DNA of 64,000 bases from Planctomycetota bacterium (GTDB lineage: Bacteria; Planctomycetota; UBA1135; UBA2386), in the NCBI GenBank assembly GCA_021776805.1, contig JAJFFD010000092.1, positions 1 through 64,000 of the forward strand, in the 5' to 3' direction. Made by a program: the position numbers and the translations under genes. The notes beneath the pieces were generated by a model. The model saw only the letters and a program-made list of their open reading frames with translations. It was not told where the DNA came from and made no database searches. Every line of letters starts with the position of its first letter. Position 1 is the stretch's first letter. This document shows positions 1 to 8,084 of this stretch, piece after piece.

Positions 1-609
1 GGGCGTGCCAGGGCAGTTCTGATGCTCGACGAATTCTCGCTGCTGCCGGGCACCTTGGCAGAGCTCATCGCCTCGTCGGGTGTCGACTTGCAGGCGATTG
101 CCCATAGCCTGGATACCTTGCCCCCGGGGCGGCCGGCTCTGAGTTGGGCGAGTCTGCTGCAGCCACTTGCGGGACCCGCGGTAGTCGATGCCCAGCTCAA
201 GGCCTTGGCAGCGCCGCGTCGTTTGCGTGCTGAGGTGCTGGCGCTCTGTCGCGCGCAGGAGAAGCTCGCCGAAGGAGAGTGGTTCAGCTGCCAGGATTCG
301 GCAGAGGACCATGTTCAATTATTGCAGGCACGTACGGGAATCCCTGAGATGCGTGTGGCTGCTGCTCGTGAACTCAAGCGTCTGAATACCATGCAGCGGC
401 TGGGCAAACTGATCACTGGTGATGATCTCATCGCGATGGATGTTCCCCCAGGACCCATGCGAAGGGAGATTCTGGGGGAGCTGCTCAGGGCCTGTGAAGG
501 TGATGAGATTTTGGACAGGGATACTGCTCAGGAGCGCCTTCGCGTGCTAGTTCGTGCTCGCATAAAGGCCCCCTCCCCGCAGGTCGATAAGAAGCGCAGA
601 GGTCAGTAG
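1..609 (+). CDS. CCA-adding tRNA nucleotidyltransferase / poly(A) polymerase family, C-terminal part (5' end outside window)
   Basis: The frame is open from the first base, so this is the tail of a gene that starts upstream; the ATG at 22 is internal. The visible residues begin with RAVLMLDEFSLLPGTLAEL, which resembles the neck region that follows the catalytic head of class II CCA-adding enzymes. Near the end, VPPGPMRREILGEL followed by EILDRDTAQERLR resembles the tail-domain PGP..G.LL..L...ILxxxEA pattern of the same family. The enzyme adds or repairs the CCA end of tRNAs in the cytoplasm. The catalytic GxGD and DxD motifs would lie outside the window, so a degenerate or poly(A)-polymerase relative cannot be excluded. 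The C-terminus is basic (KKRRGQ). Confidence 0.6.
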   Translation, partial: GRARAVLMLDEFSLLPGTLAELIASSGVDLQAIAHSLDTLPPGRPALSWASLLQPLAGPAVVDAQLKALAAPRRLRAEVLALCRAQEKLAEGEWFSCQDSAEDHVQLLQARTGIPEMRVAAARELKRLNTMQRLGKLITGDDLIAMDVPPGPMRREILGELLRACEGDEILDRDTAQERLRVLVRARIKAPSPQVDKKRRGQ

Positions 610-657
610 GGACGCCTGCTGGAATCGCCGCAACTCGGCCCGACAACGAGCTAGACC

Positions 658-1494
658 ATGGCACGGAACATTCAGGATTCTGGTTTCGAAGACTATCGCC
701 GCGAACGCAAGAAGCACCGGCTCAATTCCGGCCCCAGGCGGGACCTGGGCAAGAATGCGCGTGTTCTGCAGGAGCTCGAGGCGGCTGAGATCAACGAGGC
801 TCGCAACCAGCAGTTGACTCGTGAGGTGCACGACTTCTTCTCAAATGCAACTCGTACGGCAGCCGGCATTGTGCAGAAGGTCTCTGCAGACCAGGTGCAC
901 CAGATCGAGGATCAGCTCCATGAGGAGATGGCTGAGTTCCTCGCCACGACTATTCGTCGTGCGCAGGAGTTTGTAAGCCTCATCCAGATCACCACCAATT
1001 CCAACGTGGCCGAGACTGAAGTGCATGCCAACATGCAGAACCTGGTCGGCGAGACCCTTGATCAGTTTCGTGCCGAGGGCACGGCCCAACTCTCTGACAA
1101 GCACCTCGGGCTCGACCCCTTCGCACAAGAACTCGAGCTGCAGGCAAAAGGTGGCCCGGAGCTAGAAGAGGATCTGCCGCAGTCCGAGGAGCTCCTCGAG
1201 CTCGAAGATGTGGAGCCGATGATCGATACGGTGCCAGAACTGTCTCCACAGTCGAGTGCCAGCCCCTTGCCTGAGGCGGCAGATCTGCCGGCCGCAAGCA
1301 AGCCGAGCATGGATGAGCACCTGGCTGCCGACGAGGGTCCTGGCTCTGCCCCTGCTGCCGGTAGTCTCGATTGGTTCATGCGCATGAAGGATGAGCCTGA
1401 GAAGCTCAAGACTTCCCTGAAGGTGCTCGTACGCACAGGCATGATGAGCAAGGACGAAGCTCTGGCGGTGTATCGCCAGGTCTTGAGTAGCTGA
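658..1494 (+). CDS. Acidic hypothetical protein
   Basis: I do not recognise this 278-residue protein. It starts 48 nt after the nucleotidyltransferase stop and could be co-transcribed. Residues 1-35 are basic and polar (EDYRRERKKHRLN). Residues 40-150 are predicted long amphipathic helices with coiled-coil character. Residues 160-235 are acidic and then Pro/Ser/Ala-rich, which suggests a disordered linker. The last 45 residues (SLDWFMRMKDEPEKLKT to the end) look like a short folded helical element. There is no signal peptide or membrane segment, so it should be cytoplasmic. Codon use resembles its neighbours. A role as an adaptor or scaffold is a guess. Confidence 0.6.
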   Translation: MARNIQDSGFEDYRRERKKHRLNSGPRRDLGKNARVLQELEAAEINEARNQQLTREVHDFFSNATRTAAGIVQKVSADQVHQIEDQLHEEMAEFLATTIRRAQEFVSLIQITTNSNVAETEVHANMQNLVGETLDQFRAEGTAQLSDKHLGLDPFAQELELQAKGGPELEEDLPQSEELLELEDVEPMIDTVPELSPQSSASPLPEAADLPAASKPSMDEHLAADEGPGSAPAAGSLDWFMRMKDEPEKLKTSLKVLVRTGMMSKDEALAVYRQVLSS

Positions 1495-1524
1495 GAGCTG
1501 CTCGGAGTTTCTTGCGACGCAGCT

Positions 1525-2364
1525 TCAGGTGAGCGCGATCGAGCGCGAGATCCGTCGGGCGAGAAGCGCGCAGACAGCGATGGATGCGCATTCCAACCAG
1601 CGCTCTGTGGCCATGCAGATCAGACTCGTGAACAGCATGGTTCCCAGCAGGAGCCAGGTCATGGATCCGCGTATCGCCGCCTGATTCCAGACCATTTCCC
1701 TGCGTCTCAAGCGGAGGGAAAAGAGCAGCGAGGCGAGAATGGCGATGCCGGTGGCGGGCCAGGGCTCGGGGAGGCTGAACATGGCCAGGGGAACGACGAG
1801 CACCGGGATGGTTTGCACACCGACTACCGCTCGGGGATCCGGCCGCTTCTCGTCCTCGAAGATGCCCAGGAAGGTCACGGCAATGATGTACAGGGCGTAG
1901 GCAGCGGCGAGGATCTGCACCGATTCTGGTGGGGCTGCCTGGCTGAGGCAGATCGGCGCTGCCATCAGGTTGAGCCCACGCAGACTCCCCATGATCAAAG
2001 CGCCCAGGGCAGCGAAGCGCTTCACCCCGTAGTTGTATGCCAGAATCAACATGCCCATGCCTGCATAGTAGATTGGCCAGGGGGCCAGGCTGATGGCGGC
2101 AGCCATGAGCAGGATGCCAAGACCAAGTGCCCGAGCTGGACTTACTTGTCCGCTAGGAATCGGTCTCTCGGGTCTTTGCCTGGCATCTTCCCCGCGGTCG
2201 GCGTGGTCGTTGAGGACCATTCCAGCGGCGTAGATGAGAATGCTCGCGAAGAGGGCCCGGATGGCTTCTGGTGTCCAGGGCAGGCCTGCTGCGCAGAGGC
2301 CGGCTACTAGATCCGCTCCCGGTGAAAACAGAGTGCCGGCGCGCAGCAAGCGCAGGTAGGGCAT
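1525..2364 (-). CDS. UbiA-family prenyltransferase (EboC-like possible)
   Basis: A polytopic membrane protein of 279 residues with about seven to nine hydrophobic segments. The first aspartate-rich motif NDHADRGED is at residues 52-60, followed by RPERPIPSG, the standard UbiA signature that binds Mg2+ and polyprenyl diphosphate. A second acidic loop (FEDEKRPDPR) lies mid-protein where the second Asp motif is expected. UbiA enzymes attach isoprenyl chains to aromatic or other acceptors in the membrane; the substrate cannot be read from sequence. I chose the ATG at 2364, which shares one base with the rseP stop (TGATG); a TTG codon three bases upstream is an alternative. The operon with dxr, which makes isoprenoid precursor, fits a prenyl-transfer role. 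Confidence 0.8.
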   Translation of the reverse strand: MPYLRLLRAGTLFSPGADLVAGLCAAGLPWTPEAIRALFASILIYAAGMVLNDHADRGEDARQRPERPIPSGQVSPARALGLGILLMAAAISLAPWPIYYAGMGMLILAYNYGVKRFAALGALIMGSLRGLNLMAAPICLSQAAPPESVQILAAAYALYIIAVTFLGIFEDEKRPDPRAVVGVQTIPVLVVPLAMFSLPEPWPATGIAILASLLFSLRLRRREMVWNQAAIRGSMTWLLLGTMLFTSLICMATERWLECASIAVCALLARRISRSIALT

Positions 2365-4163
2365 CAAAGCAGTTTGAGGATGTCGTTGTAGGTTACGAAG
2401 ACCATCAGGGCGATGACGAAGACCAGGCCCAGTACCTGAGAGTAGGTGAGCACGCGGGTGCTCACCGGCGAGCCCTTGATTCGCTCGATCAGGAGGAACA
2501 TCAAGTGTCCGCCATCGAGCACGGGGATGGGCAAGACGTTGATGAAGGCCAGGTTGATGCTGAGCAGACCCAAGAAGTAGAAGAACACCGCCCAGCCACT
2601 CTGGGCGTAGTGGTAGCTGACTACTGAAATCTGCACGATGCCACCAAGGTTGCGTGCGGCCACGTCGCCGGTAAACAGCTTCTTGAGGGTGACGTACAGG
2701 CTCTTGATCAGGTCCATGGAGCAGACCATGCCCGCCACGATTGCGGCTCCAGCTGTGTCCACCTTGTAGACGCTGGTGAGTCGGTTGAGCTGAGTGTCGA
2801 ATGCCAGGTCTGCCAGGACTTGGCGGTCCGGACGGATGTTGAATTCCAGGCTCTGGTCGCCGCGTCGAACAGCGAAGTGGAGATCGCGGCCGCTCTCTCC
2901 TTGCACCGCATCCACCAGATCCTGCCAGACTCGGACCGCCTTGCCGTCGACCATGGTGATGCGATCGCCGGCCTGCAAGCCAGCTGCCTGCGCTGGTCTG
3001 TCCTCAACCGGAGTCACGACGGCTTCGCCATCCTGTTCGAATGCGACGAGGGTCGCCAGTTCGCTGATTTCGGCCGAATTCAACCTAGCACTGAGGCTTA
3101 GCGGGCGGTCTTGGCGGCGGATTTCCATGACCAGTTCCTGGTCATCCCCAGCCTGGGGAAGGGCTTCGAGGGCAGCACCGAGTCCCCCAAAGAAGCCTTG
3201 TCCAGCGATGCTGTCGATGGAGTCGCCAACCTGTAGACCGAGCTTGTCGATCACTGGGCTCTCGCCGCGGAGGCGGGCCACTTTGCGAGCTACCGAGAGG
3301 ACGCCGATGGTGGCGACTTCCGCGCGGATGCTCTCCGGTTGAAACTCGATGCTGCGCCGGCCTGCTGCGTCCTCTACCTCCAAGCGAACGGGAGAGCCGG
3401 GGTGATTGCCGAGATCTCCCAAGGCGCGACTGGCGTCTGCACCCTGCAAAGTCTCACCCTGGATGCTGATGATCTTGTCCTGGGCGCGGAGGCCGGCCTG
3501 TGCTGCCGGGCTTCCCGATGCGACTCCAGTCACCACGAGTGGGCTTTCCTCCACTGCCGGTGTGATGCCAATGCCGTACAGACCCTGTTCTTCCGAGTAC
3601 TCTGCGCTCGCTTCCAGGAATAGCTGTTCCTCGCCGCGTCGAATCTCGAACTCGATGGGCTTGCGACCGCTGAGGGCGATCTCGACCCGAAGGTTTTCGA
3701 AGCTGTAGGTCTCCTTGCCGTTGATCGAGTCGATGCGATCTCCGGGGAGGATCCCAGCTTCCCAGGCGGGGGATCCGGGCGCGACCGAGCCTACTTGCGG
3801 TGCGAGAAACTTGACGCCGGATCCAAAAACGATGGGGAAGGTGACCAAGGCGAAGAGCAGGTTCATCAACACTCCACCGCTGAAGAACCATGCTCTTGCC
3901 GCAAAGCTGGTGGAATACAGATCCCCCGGCAAGGCATGCTCTCGATTGACCGGGTCTTCGCCTGCAACTCTCACGTAGCCTCCGAGGGGGATGAGGGAGA
4001 GGCGGTAATCCGTGCCCTTGTAGACGAAGCCGAAGAGGCGTTGACCGAATCCGAGGGAGAAAACTTCGACTCGGACACCCGCCATTCGTGCGCAGATGTA
4101 GTGACCGAGTTCGTGGATGAAGATCAGCAGGCCGATGCCCAGCGCTGCCAGAATAATTGGCAT
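2364..4163 (-). CDS. rseP: RseP-type site-2 zinc metalloprotease with four PDZ-like modules
   Basis: An intramembrane protease of 599 residues. HELGH at 17-21 supplies two zinc ligands and the catalytic Glu, and NVLPIPVLDGGH near 542-553 supplies the third ligand (LDG). The periplasmic part holds four PDZ-like units, near residues 122-190, 205-275, 284-362 and 380-455, each with a PA..AGL..GD.I..I.G core or a variant of it. Typical family members have one or two and are about 450 residues, so this one is enlarged. The family cleaves anti-sigma factors and remnant signal peptides. It lies 56 nt downstream of dxr, a common bacterial pairing, and overlaps the prenyltransferase gene. No anti-sigma substrate is visible nearby. 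Confidence 0.95.
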   Translation of the reverse strand: MPIILAALGIGLLIFIHELGHYICARMAGVRVEVFSLGFGQRLFGFVYKGTDYRLSLIPLGGYVRVAGEDPVNREHALPGDLYSTSFAARAWFFSGGVLMNLLFALVTFPIVFGSGVKFLAPQVGSVAPGSPAWEAGILPGDRIDSINGKETYSFENLRVEIALSGRKPIEFEIRRGEEQLFLEASAEYSEEQGLYGIGITPAVEESPLVVTGVASGSPAAQAGLRAQDKIISIQGETLQGADASRALGDLGNHPGSPVRLEVEDAAGRRSIEFQPESIRAEVATIGVLSVARKVARLRGESPVIDKLGLQVGDSIDSIAGQGFFGGLGAALEALPQAGDDQELVMEIRRQDRPLSLSARLNSAEISELATLVAFEQDGEAVVTPVEDRPAQAAGLQAGDRITMVDGKAVRVWQDLVDAVQGESGRDLHFAVRRGDQSLEFNIRPDRQVLADLAFDTQLNRLTSVYKVDTAGAAIVAGMVCSMDLIKSLYVTLKKLFTGDVAARNLGGIVQISVVSYHYAQSGWAVFFYFLGLLSINLAFINVLPIPVLDGGHLMFLLIERIKGSPVSTRVLTYSQVLGLVFVIALMVFVTYNDILKLL

Positions 4164-4219
4164 GAAGATTCCCTTGGATCAGGCTCTCGCAGGCTCGCAG
4201 GGTTCTGCGGTGCTTGCGT

Positions 4220-5356
4220 TCACTTTGAATTGCATTGCTCGAGGGCTGCCGTCCGAGCGGAGCGGTCAGCGGCGAAGACGTCGTCCAGATTGTCGATCGG
4301 GCCAGGTCTGTGATCGCGGAGGATACGGCCCACGGATTCGGTGATCTCCGGGAATCTCACGTGACCATCCAGGAATTGGCCAGTCATCACCTCATCGGCA
4401 GCATTGAGCACGGCTCCTGAGTCACCCCCGGCTGAGAGGGTTTCATAGGCAAGAGGGACGGCCGGAAAACGCTCATGATCCACAGGCATGAATTCGAGAT
4501 TCGCAAAGCGAAGGGGGTCAAATGGCTCGAATTCGAAGCTTGTCCGCTCTGGATAGCTGAGGCAGTAGAGGATTGGCACGCGCATGTCCGGCAAGCCAAG
4601 TTGCGCGATCATCGAGCCATCGATGAACTCGACCATCGAGTGCACGATGCTCTGCGGATGAATGAGAACCTGAATCTGCTCGGCCTCGAGGCCGAAGAGC
4701 CATCGGGCCTCGAGGATTTCGAAGGCCTTGTTCATCATGGTTGCTGAGCCGACCGTGATTCTTGGTCCCATTTCCCAGGTTGGATGCTTAAGGGCCTGCT
4801 CCGGGGTGATTTCGCCGAAGGTCGACAGCTCCCTGCTGCGAAATGGGCCACCCGAAGCGGTCAGGTAGATTCGGCGCAGCTTGTCGATCCTCTCCCCGCG
4901 CAGGCACTGATGAATTGCACAGTGCTCTGAATCCACGGGCAGGATGCTCGCGCCACTTTCTGCGGCGAGAGCGAGGAGGTAGGGTCCCGCCATGACCAGG
5001 GATTCTTTGTTGGCCAAGGCGAGGGTAAGGCCCTGGCGTAGGGTCCACTCGGAAGCCGGCAGTCCGGCGGCGCCGGTGATGCCGTTGAGCACTATGTCCG
5101 GTTTGGCGGCCTCGAGGGCTTCGAGGATACCCGTAGAGCCCTGGAAGCATGCGGTTTCCGCCGGCGCCCTCACTTCGCCTTCTACCAGGCAGGCCGCAGC
5201 CGGCTTGAATTGCCGAATCTGCTCCTCGAGCTGGGCCGCGGAGCGGTTGGCAGTCAAAGCTACCAGCTCGAACATATCGGGACGATCTGCGATGATGCGC
5301 AAGGCGCTGGTTCCCACTGAACCAGTGCTCCCTAGAACCGCGACTGGTCTGGACAT
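4220..5356 (-). CDS. dxr: 1-deoxy-D-xylulose 5-phosphate reductoisomerase
   Basis: The committed enzyme of the MEP isoprenoid pathway; it converts DXP to MEP using NADPH and a divalent metal. The N-terminus carries the nucleotide loop GSTGSVG at residues 8-14. The metal site LPVDSEHCAIHQCL and the TASGGPFR loop are intact, as are the NKGLE-equivalent MMNKAFEILEARWLF and HPQSIVHSMVEF. Length is 378 residues, normal for the family. An in-frame ATG 36 nt upstream would add 12 residues with no homology, so I use the ATG at 5356 (MSRPVAVLG). It is the first gene of a dxr-rseP-ubiA-like operon and is divergent from the Nudix gene across 74 bp. Confidence 0.97.
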   Translation of the reverse strand: MSRPVAVLGSTGSVGTSALRIIADRPDMFELVALTANRSAAQLEEQIRQFKPAAACLVEGEVRAPAETACFQGSTGILEALEAAKPDIVLNGITGAAGLPASEWTLRQGLTLALANKESLVMAGPYLLALAAESGASILPVDSEHCAIHQCLRGERIDKLRRIYLTASGGPFRSRELSTFGEITPEQALKHPTWEMGPRITVGSATMMNKAFEILEARWLFGLEAEQIQVLIHPQSIVHSMVEFIDGSMIAQLGLPDMRVPILYCLSYPERTSFEFEPFDPLRFANLEFMPVDHERFPAVPLAYETLSAGGDSGAVLNAADEVMTGQFLDGHVRFPEITESVGRILRDHRPGPIDNLDDVFAADRSARTAALEQCNSK

Positions 5357-5430
5357 GGGGCCAAGAATCCTGCAGAGCCGGCGGATGTGCAACCACGAGA
5401 GCCCTTCCCTGCCAACGATAGCCTGGATCC

Positions 5431-5973
5431 ATGGTCGCTAGCTGGGAAGATCGTGCGGGGCATTGCATCGTTTGTGGTGCAGCCATGGCCCCCAAAGAGC
5501 GCTTCGGTGCTCTCCGCCCCGCATGTACCAGCTGCGACTATGTCTTCTTCCGAAACACCGCTGGGGCAGCGGTAAGCGTGGTGGTGCAGGCCCGTCAGTT
5601 GCTCCTGATCAAGCGGGGGATCCAACCCTACAAGGGCTCCTGGGGTTTCCCCGGCGGCTTTCAGGAGTATGGGGAGAGCCTGGAGCAGACTGCAGTCCGC
5701 GAGACCAGGGAGGAGACTGGTGTCGAGGTGGAGCTCCTTCGACTCCTGGGCCTGCACTACACCACCGATGATCCCAGGAAGCGGGTAAACACAGCGATCT
5801 ATCTGGCCAGACCCTTGCAGGAGGATGTTGCTGTCAGCCTGATTCCGTCGGATGATGCCAGCGAGGCCGGCTTCTTTTCGATCGATGCCCTGCCGGAATC
5901 GATTGCCTTTGAACACAGCCGTGCGGTGTTGAGCGAGCTACTGGAACAATTCCCTGCTGGAGAAATCCGTTGA
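5431..5973 (+). CDS. Nudix hydrolase with N-terminal zinc ribbon
   Basis: A protein of 180 residues. Residues 12-35 form a CxxC...CxxC zinc ribbon (Cys 12, 15, 32, 35). The Nudix box is complete at residues 76-98 (G-x5-E-x7-RETREETGV). The family hydrolyses nucleoside diphosphates linked to another moiety; the exact substrate is not predictable. The ribbon plus the short catalytic domain resembles small cytoplasmic NudC-like proteins but lacks the long NudC N-terminal domain. Its stop codon overlaps the TTG start of purM, so the two genes are translationally coupled, which hints at a purine or nucleotide clean-up role. Confidence 0.9.
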   Translation: MVASWEDRAGHCIVCGAAMAPKERFGALRPACTSCDYVFFRNTAGAAVSVVVQARQLLLIKRGIQPYKGSWGFPGGFQEYGESLEQTAVRETREETGVEVELLRLLGLHYTTDDPRKRVNTAIYLARPLQEDVAVSLIPSDDASEAGFFSIDALPESIAFEHSRAVLSELLEQFPAGEIR

Positions 5974-7010
5974 GCGACAAACCTTCTGCCTACCGCGATG
6001 CAGGCGTCGATATCGATGCCAAGTACCAGGCCGTTCAAGGCAGTGGTGAAGCCATCCGCTCGACCTACGGTCCGGGTGTTCTGGGAGACGTGGGGCTCTT
6101 CGGTGGGCTCTTCGATCCGAAGGCGGCAGGTGCGGAGGGAGAACTCCTTGTGGCTTCCAATGATGGAGTCGGCACCAAGGTGATGCTTGCGCAGCGCAGC
6201 GGGGACCTTTCCAGCGTGGGCGAAGATCTCGTCAATCACTGTGTTGATGACATTCTGGTTCAGGGCGCCAGACCGCTCTTCTTCCTCGACTACATCGCTA
6301 TGGCGAAGATGCGGCCAGAGTCGGTGCAGCAGATCATCTCCGGTCTCGCCAAGGCTTGTCGGGAGAATGGTTGTGCACTCATCGGCGGTGAGACCGCGGA
6401 GATGCCGGGAGTCTATCGGGACGGTGAAGTCGACATCGCTGGCACGATTGTCGGTGCGGTGGCCCGTGACCGTGTGCTGGATGGCAAGCGCATTACCCGC
6501 GGTGATCACATCATCGCCTTGCCGTCCTCGGGTCTGCACACCAACGGATTCTCCTTGGCAAGGAAGATACTCGCCGATGCCGGTGACCCGGACTTGGGCA
6601 GCTGTCCGGAGGAATTGCAGGGGCAGAGCCTGGCACAGGCCTTGCTCGCTGTGCATCGGAGTTATCTGCAGCCAATCATGCCACTTCTGGACAAGAACCT
6701 GCTCAACGGCATGGCTCACATCACCGGTGGGGGGCTCTTGGACAATATTCCGCGCATCCTGCCAGCGGAGCTCTCCGTAGAGATCAGGACAGGGGGCATG
6801 CCACGGCCGCCGATCTTCGACTACCTGGTGAGCAGGGGTGGGATCGCAGCGGAGGAGGCATACCGAGTTTTCAATATGGGTTTCGGCATGGTTCTCTTCG
6901 TCGCCGGAAACAAATTGACTGCAGTTCTGGAGAGTCTGGAGTCCAGAGGCGAGCTTGCCCAGGAGGTGGGGCAGGTGATTTCTGGAGCACGCGAGGTACG
7001 GTTGATTTGA
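5970..7010 (+). CDS. purM: Phosphoribosylformylglycinamidine cyclo-ligase (AIR synthetase)
   Basis: Catalyses ATP-dependent closure of the imidazole ring to give AIR, step 5 of de novo purine synthesis. The 346 residues match the family length. Visible family motifs are the N-terminal YRDAGVDIDA, SNDGVGTKVMLA, the metal and phosphate loop VNHCVDDILVQGARPLFFLDY, GGETAEMPG, LPSSGLHTNGFSLAR and HITGGGLLDNIPRILP. The start is TTG, overlapping the upstream stop by 3 nt, and the gene overlaps the next one by 4 nt, so all three genes form one tight operon. Confidence 0.97.
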   Translation: MSDKPSAYRDAGVDIDAKYQAVQGSGEAIRSTYGPGVLGDVGLFGGLFDPKAAGAEGELLVASNDGVGTKVMLAQRSGDLSSVGEDLVNHCVDDILVQGARPLFFLDYIAMAKMRPESVQQIISGLAKACRENGCALIGGETAEMPGVYRDGEVDIAGTIVGAVARDRVLDGKRITRGDHIIALPSSGLHTNGFSLARKILADAGDPDLGSCPEELQGQSLAQALLAVHRSYLQPIMPLLDKNLLNGMAHITGGGLLDNIPRILPAELSVEIRTGGMPRPPIFDYLVSRGGIAAEEAYRVFNMGFGMVLFVAGNKLTAVLESLESRGELAQEVGQVISGAREVRLI

Positions 7011-7903
7011 TTCGGCTTGTGCTAGCCCTGCTTGCATTTGTCCTGCTGCTGCAGAGGCCCAGTCCGGCGCAGGAAGCTTTCGCCGAGATCTACGCGCGGG
7101 CGATCGAGCTCGAAGCTGAAGGCGCCCCGCCAGAGAGTCTACGCAGTAGCTATGCGGCCGCACTGCGCGCCTTTCTACGGCTCCCTCCGGATTCAGCGGA
7201 GCATGGCAAGTTCCTCGCAAAGGCCGGTCGCGCGGCCTTGCTCGCAGGTCGCGAAGCCATGGCTTTGGAGCTATTGGCCGAGGCCTTGGGCGAGAAATCC
7301 GCGGATGGATTCACTCGTCGCTGGTGGCTCGAAGCCCAGCTGCGCGCCGCTGCCTATGCGGCGCTCGTCAGGCGCGCCAGGGAGTGGGATAGGGAGCAAC
7401 CCGACATGGTCCTTGCCTTTCTTGCCGCCGGGGATGGCAGTGGCCGTCCTGAGCTTCTCGAGGCCGCTGGGAGCTGGTTGCGGGGGGGGGAGCGCGATTT
7501 CGGACTTTGGGTCTTTTCTCGGACAGCTGACGCGGGCAATCCCATCGCCATCGCCAATCATGCGCTAGCTCTCCGGAATCTTGGCGAGCTTCAGGAGAGT
7601 GGAGATCTCTACCGGCGAGCCCTCGAGATTGCGCCACGCGATCCCGTTCTCTGGAATGACTACGGCTTGCTCCTGAAGGGCAGTGGCCGTCTGGATGAGG
7701 CATGGGAGGCCTTTCACAAGAGCTTGAGCCTGGATGTGGAGATCGGTCAGGGGCCAGCGACTACCAACCTCTTGTTACTGATGCGTAACGGCGGGCGGAC
7801 TTGGTCGCGTGCAGATGCGAGCCTGCAGTCTCTGCTCCGCCTGCGACCAGCAGCGGCCCTGCCTAGAAGGCTGGCTATCGAGCGGATTCTCGCGCAGAAA
7901 TGA
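7007..7903 (+). CDS. Exported TPR-like protein
   Basis: A protein of 298 residues beginning at a TTG codon inside the purM stop. Residues 1-22 form a signal peptide (hydrophobic core VLALLAFVLLL, then PSPAQEA), so the product should enter the periplasm. The rest is helical and alanine/leucine rich. At about residues 180-250 two helix pairs match TPR spacing (ANHALALRNLGELQESGDLYRRALEI and LWNDYGLLLKGSGRLDEAWEAFHKSL). TPR proteins are protein-binding scaffolds; no partner is evident. It is followed by 181 bp containing GC-rich palindromes. Confidence 0.75.
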   Translation: MIRLVLALLAFVLLLQRPSPAQEAFAEIYARAIELEAEGAPPESLRSSYAAALRAFLRLPPDSAEHGKFLAKAGRAALLAGREAMALELLAEALGEKSADGFTRRWWLEAQLRAAAYAALVRRAREWDREQPDMVLAFLAAGDGSGRPELLEAAGSWLRGGERDFGLWVFSRTADAGNPIAIANHALALRNLGELQESGDLYRRALEIAPRDPVLWNDYGLLLKGSGRLDEAWEAFHKSLSLDVEIGQGPATTNLLLLMRNGGRTWSRADASLQSLLRLRPAAALPRRLAIERILAQK

Positions 7904-8084
7904 GTTTTGAGCTGGGATCCCGGGATCCTGATCCAAACCTGACAGATTCACGTCGATTGGCTATGTTTTTGCCTTCAACCCCTCCATTGGGGGTGCCGAA
8001 TCTGGCCCCTTTCGGAGCGCCCGGGGCCCGGCATCCCTGCCGCCCCTAGTCCGAGTTCTCGCAGCCAAAGATCGGAGTTTGCCC
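7904..8084. other. Intergenic region with GC-rich palindromes
   Basis: This gap separates the TPR gene from the secreted hydrolase-like gene. It holds a perfect 14-bp palindrome (GGATCCCGGGATCC, 7915-7928), a short ACCCC/GGGGT hairpin at about 7978-7994, and a GCCCGGGGCCCGG stretch near 8019. None is followed by a T run, so none is a convincing intrinsic terminator. I cannot place a promoter with confidence. Confidence 0.4.

Noticed and set aside
7915..7928. 14-bp palindrome as an intrinsic terminator
   Set aside because: It has no loop and no following T run; it may be a chance overlap of restriction-type palindromes.
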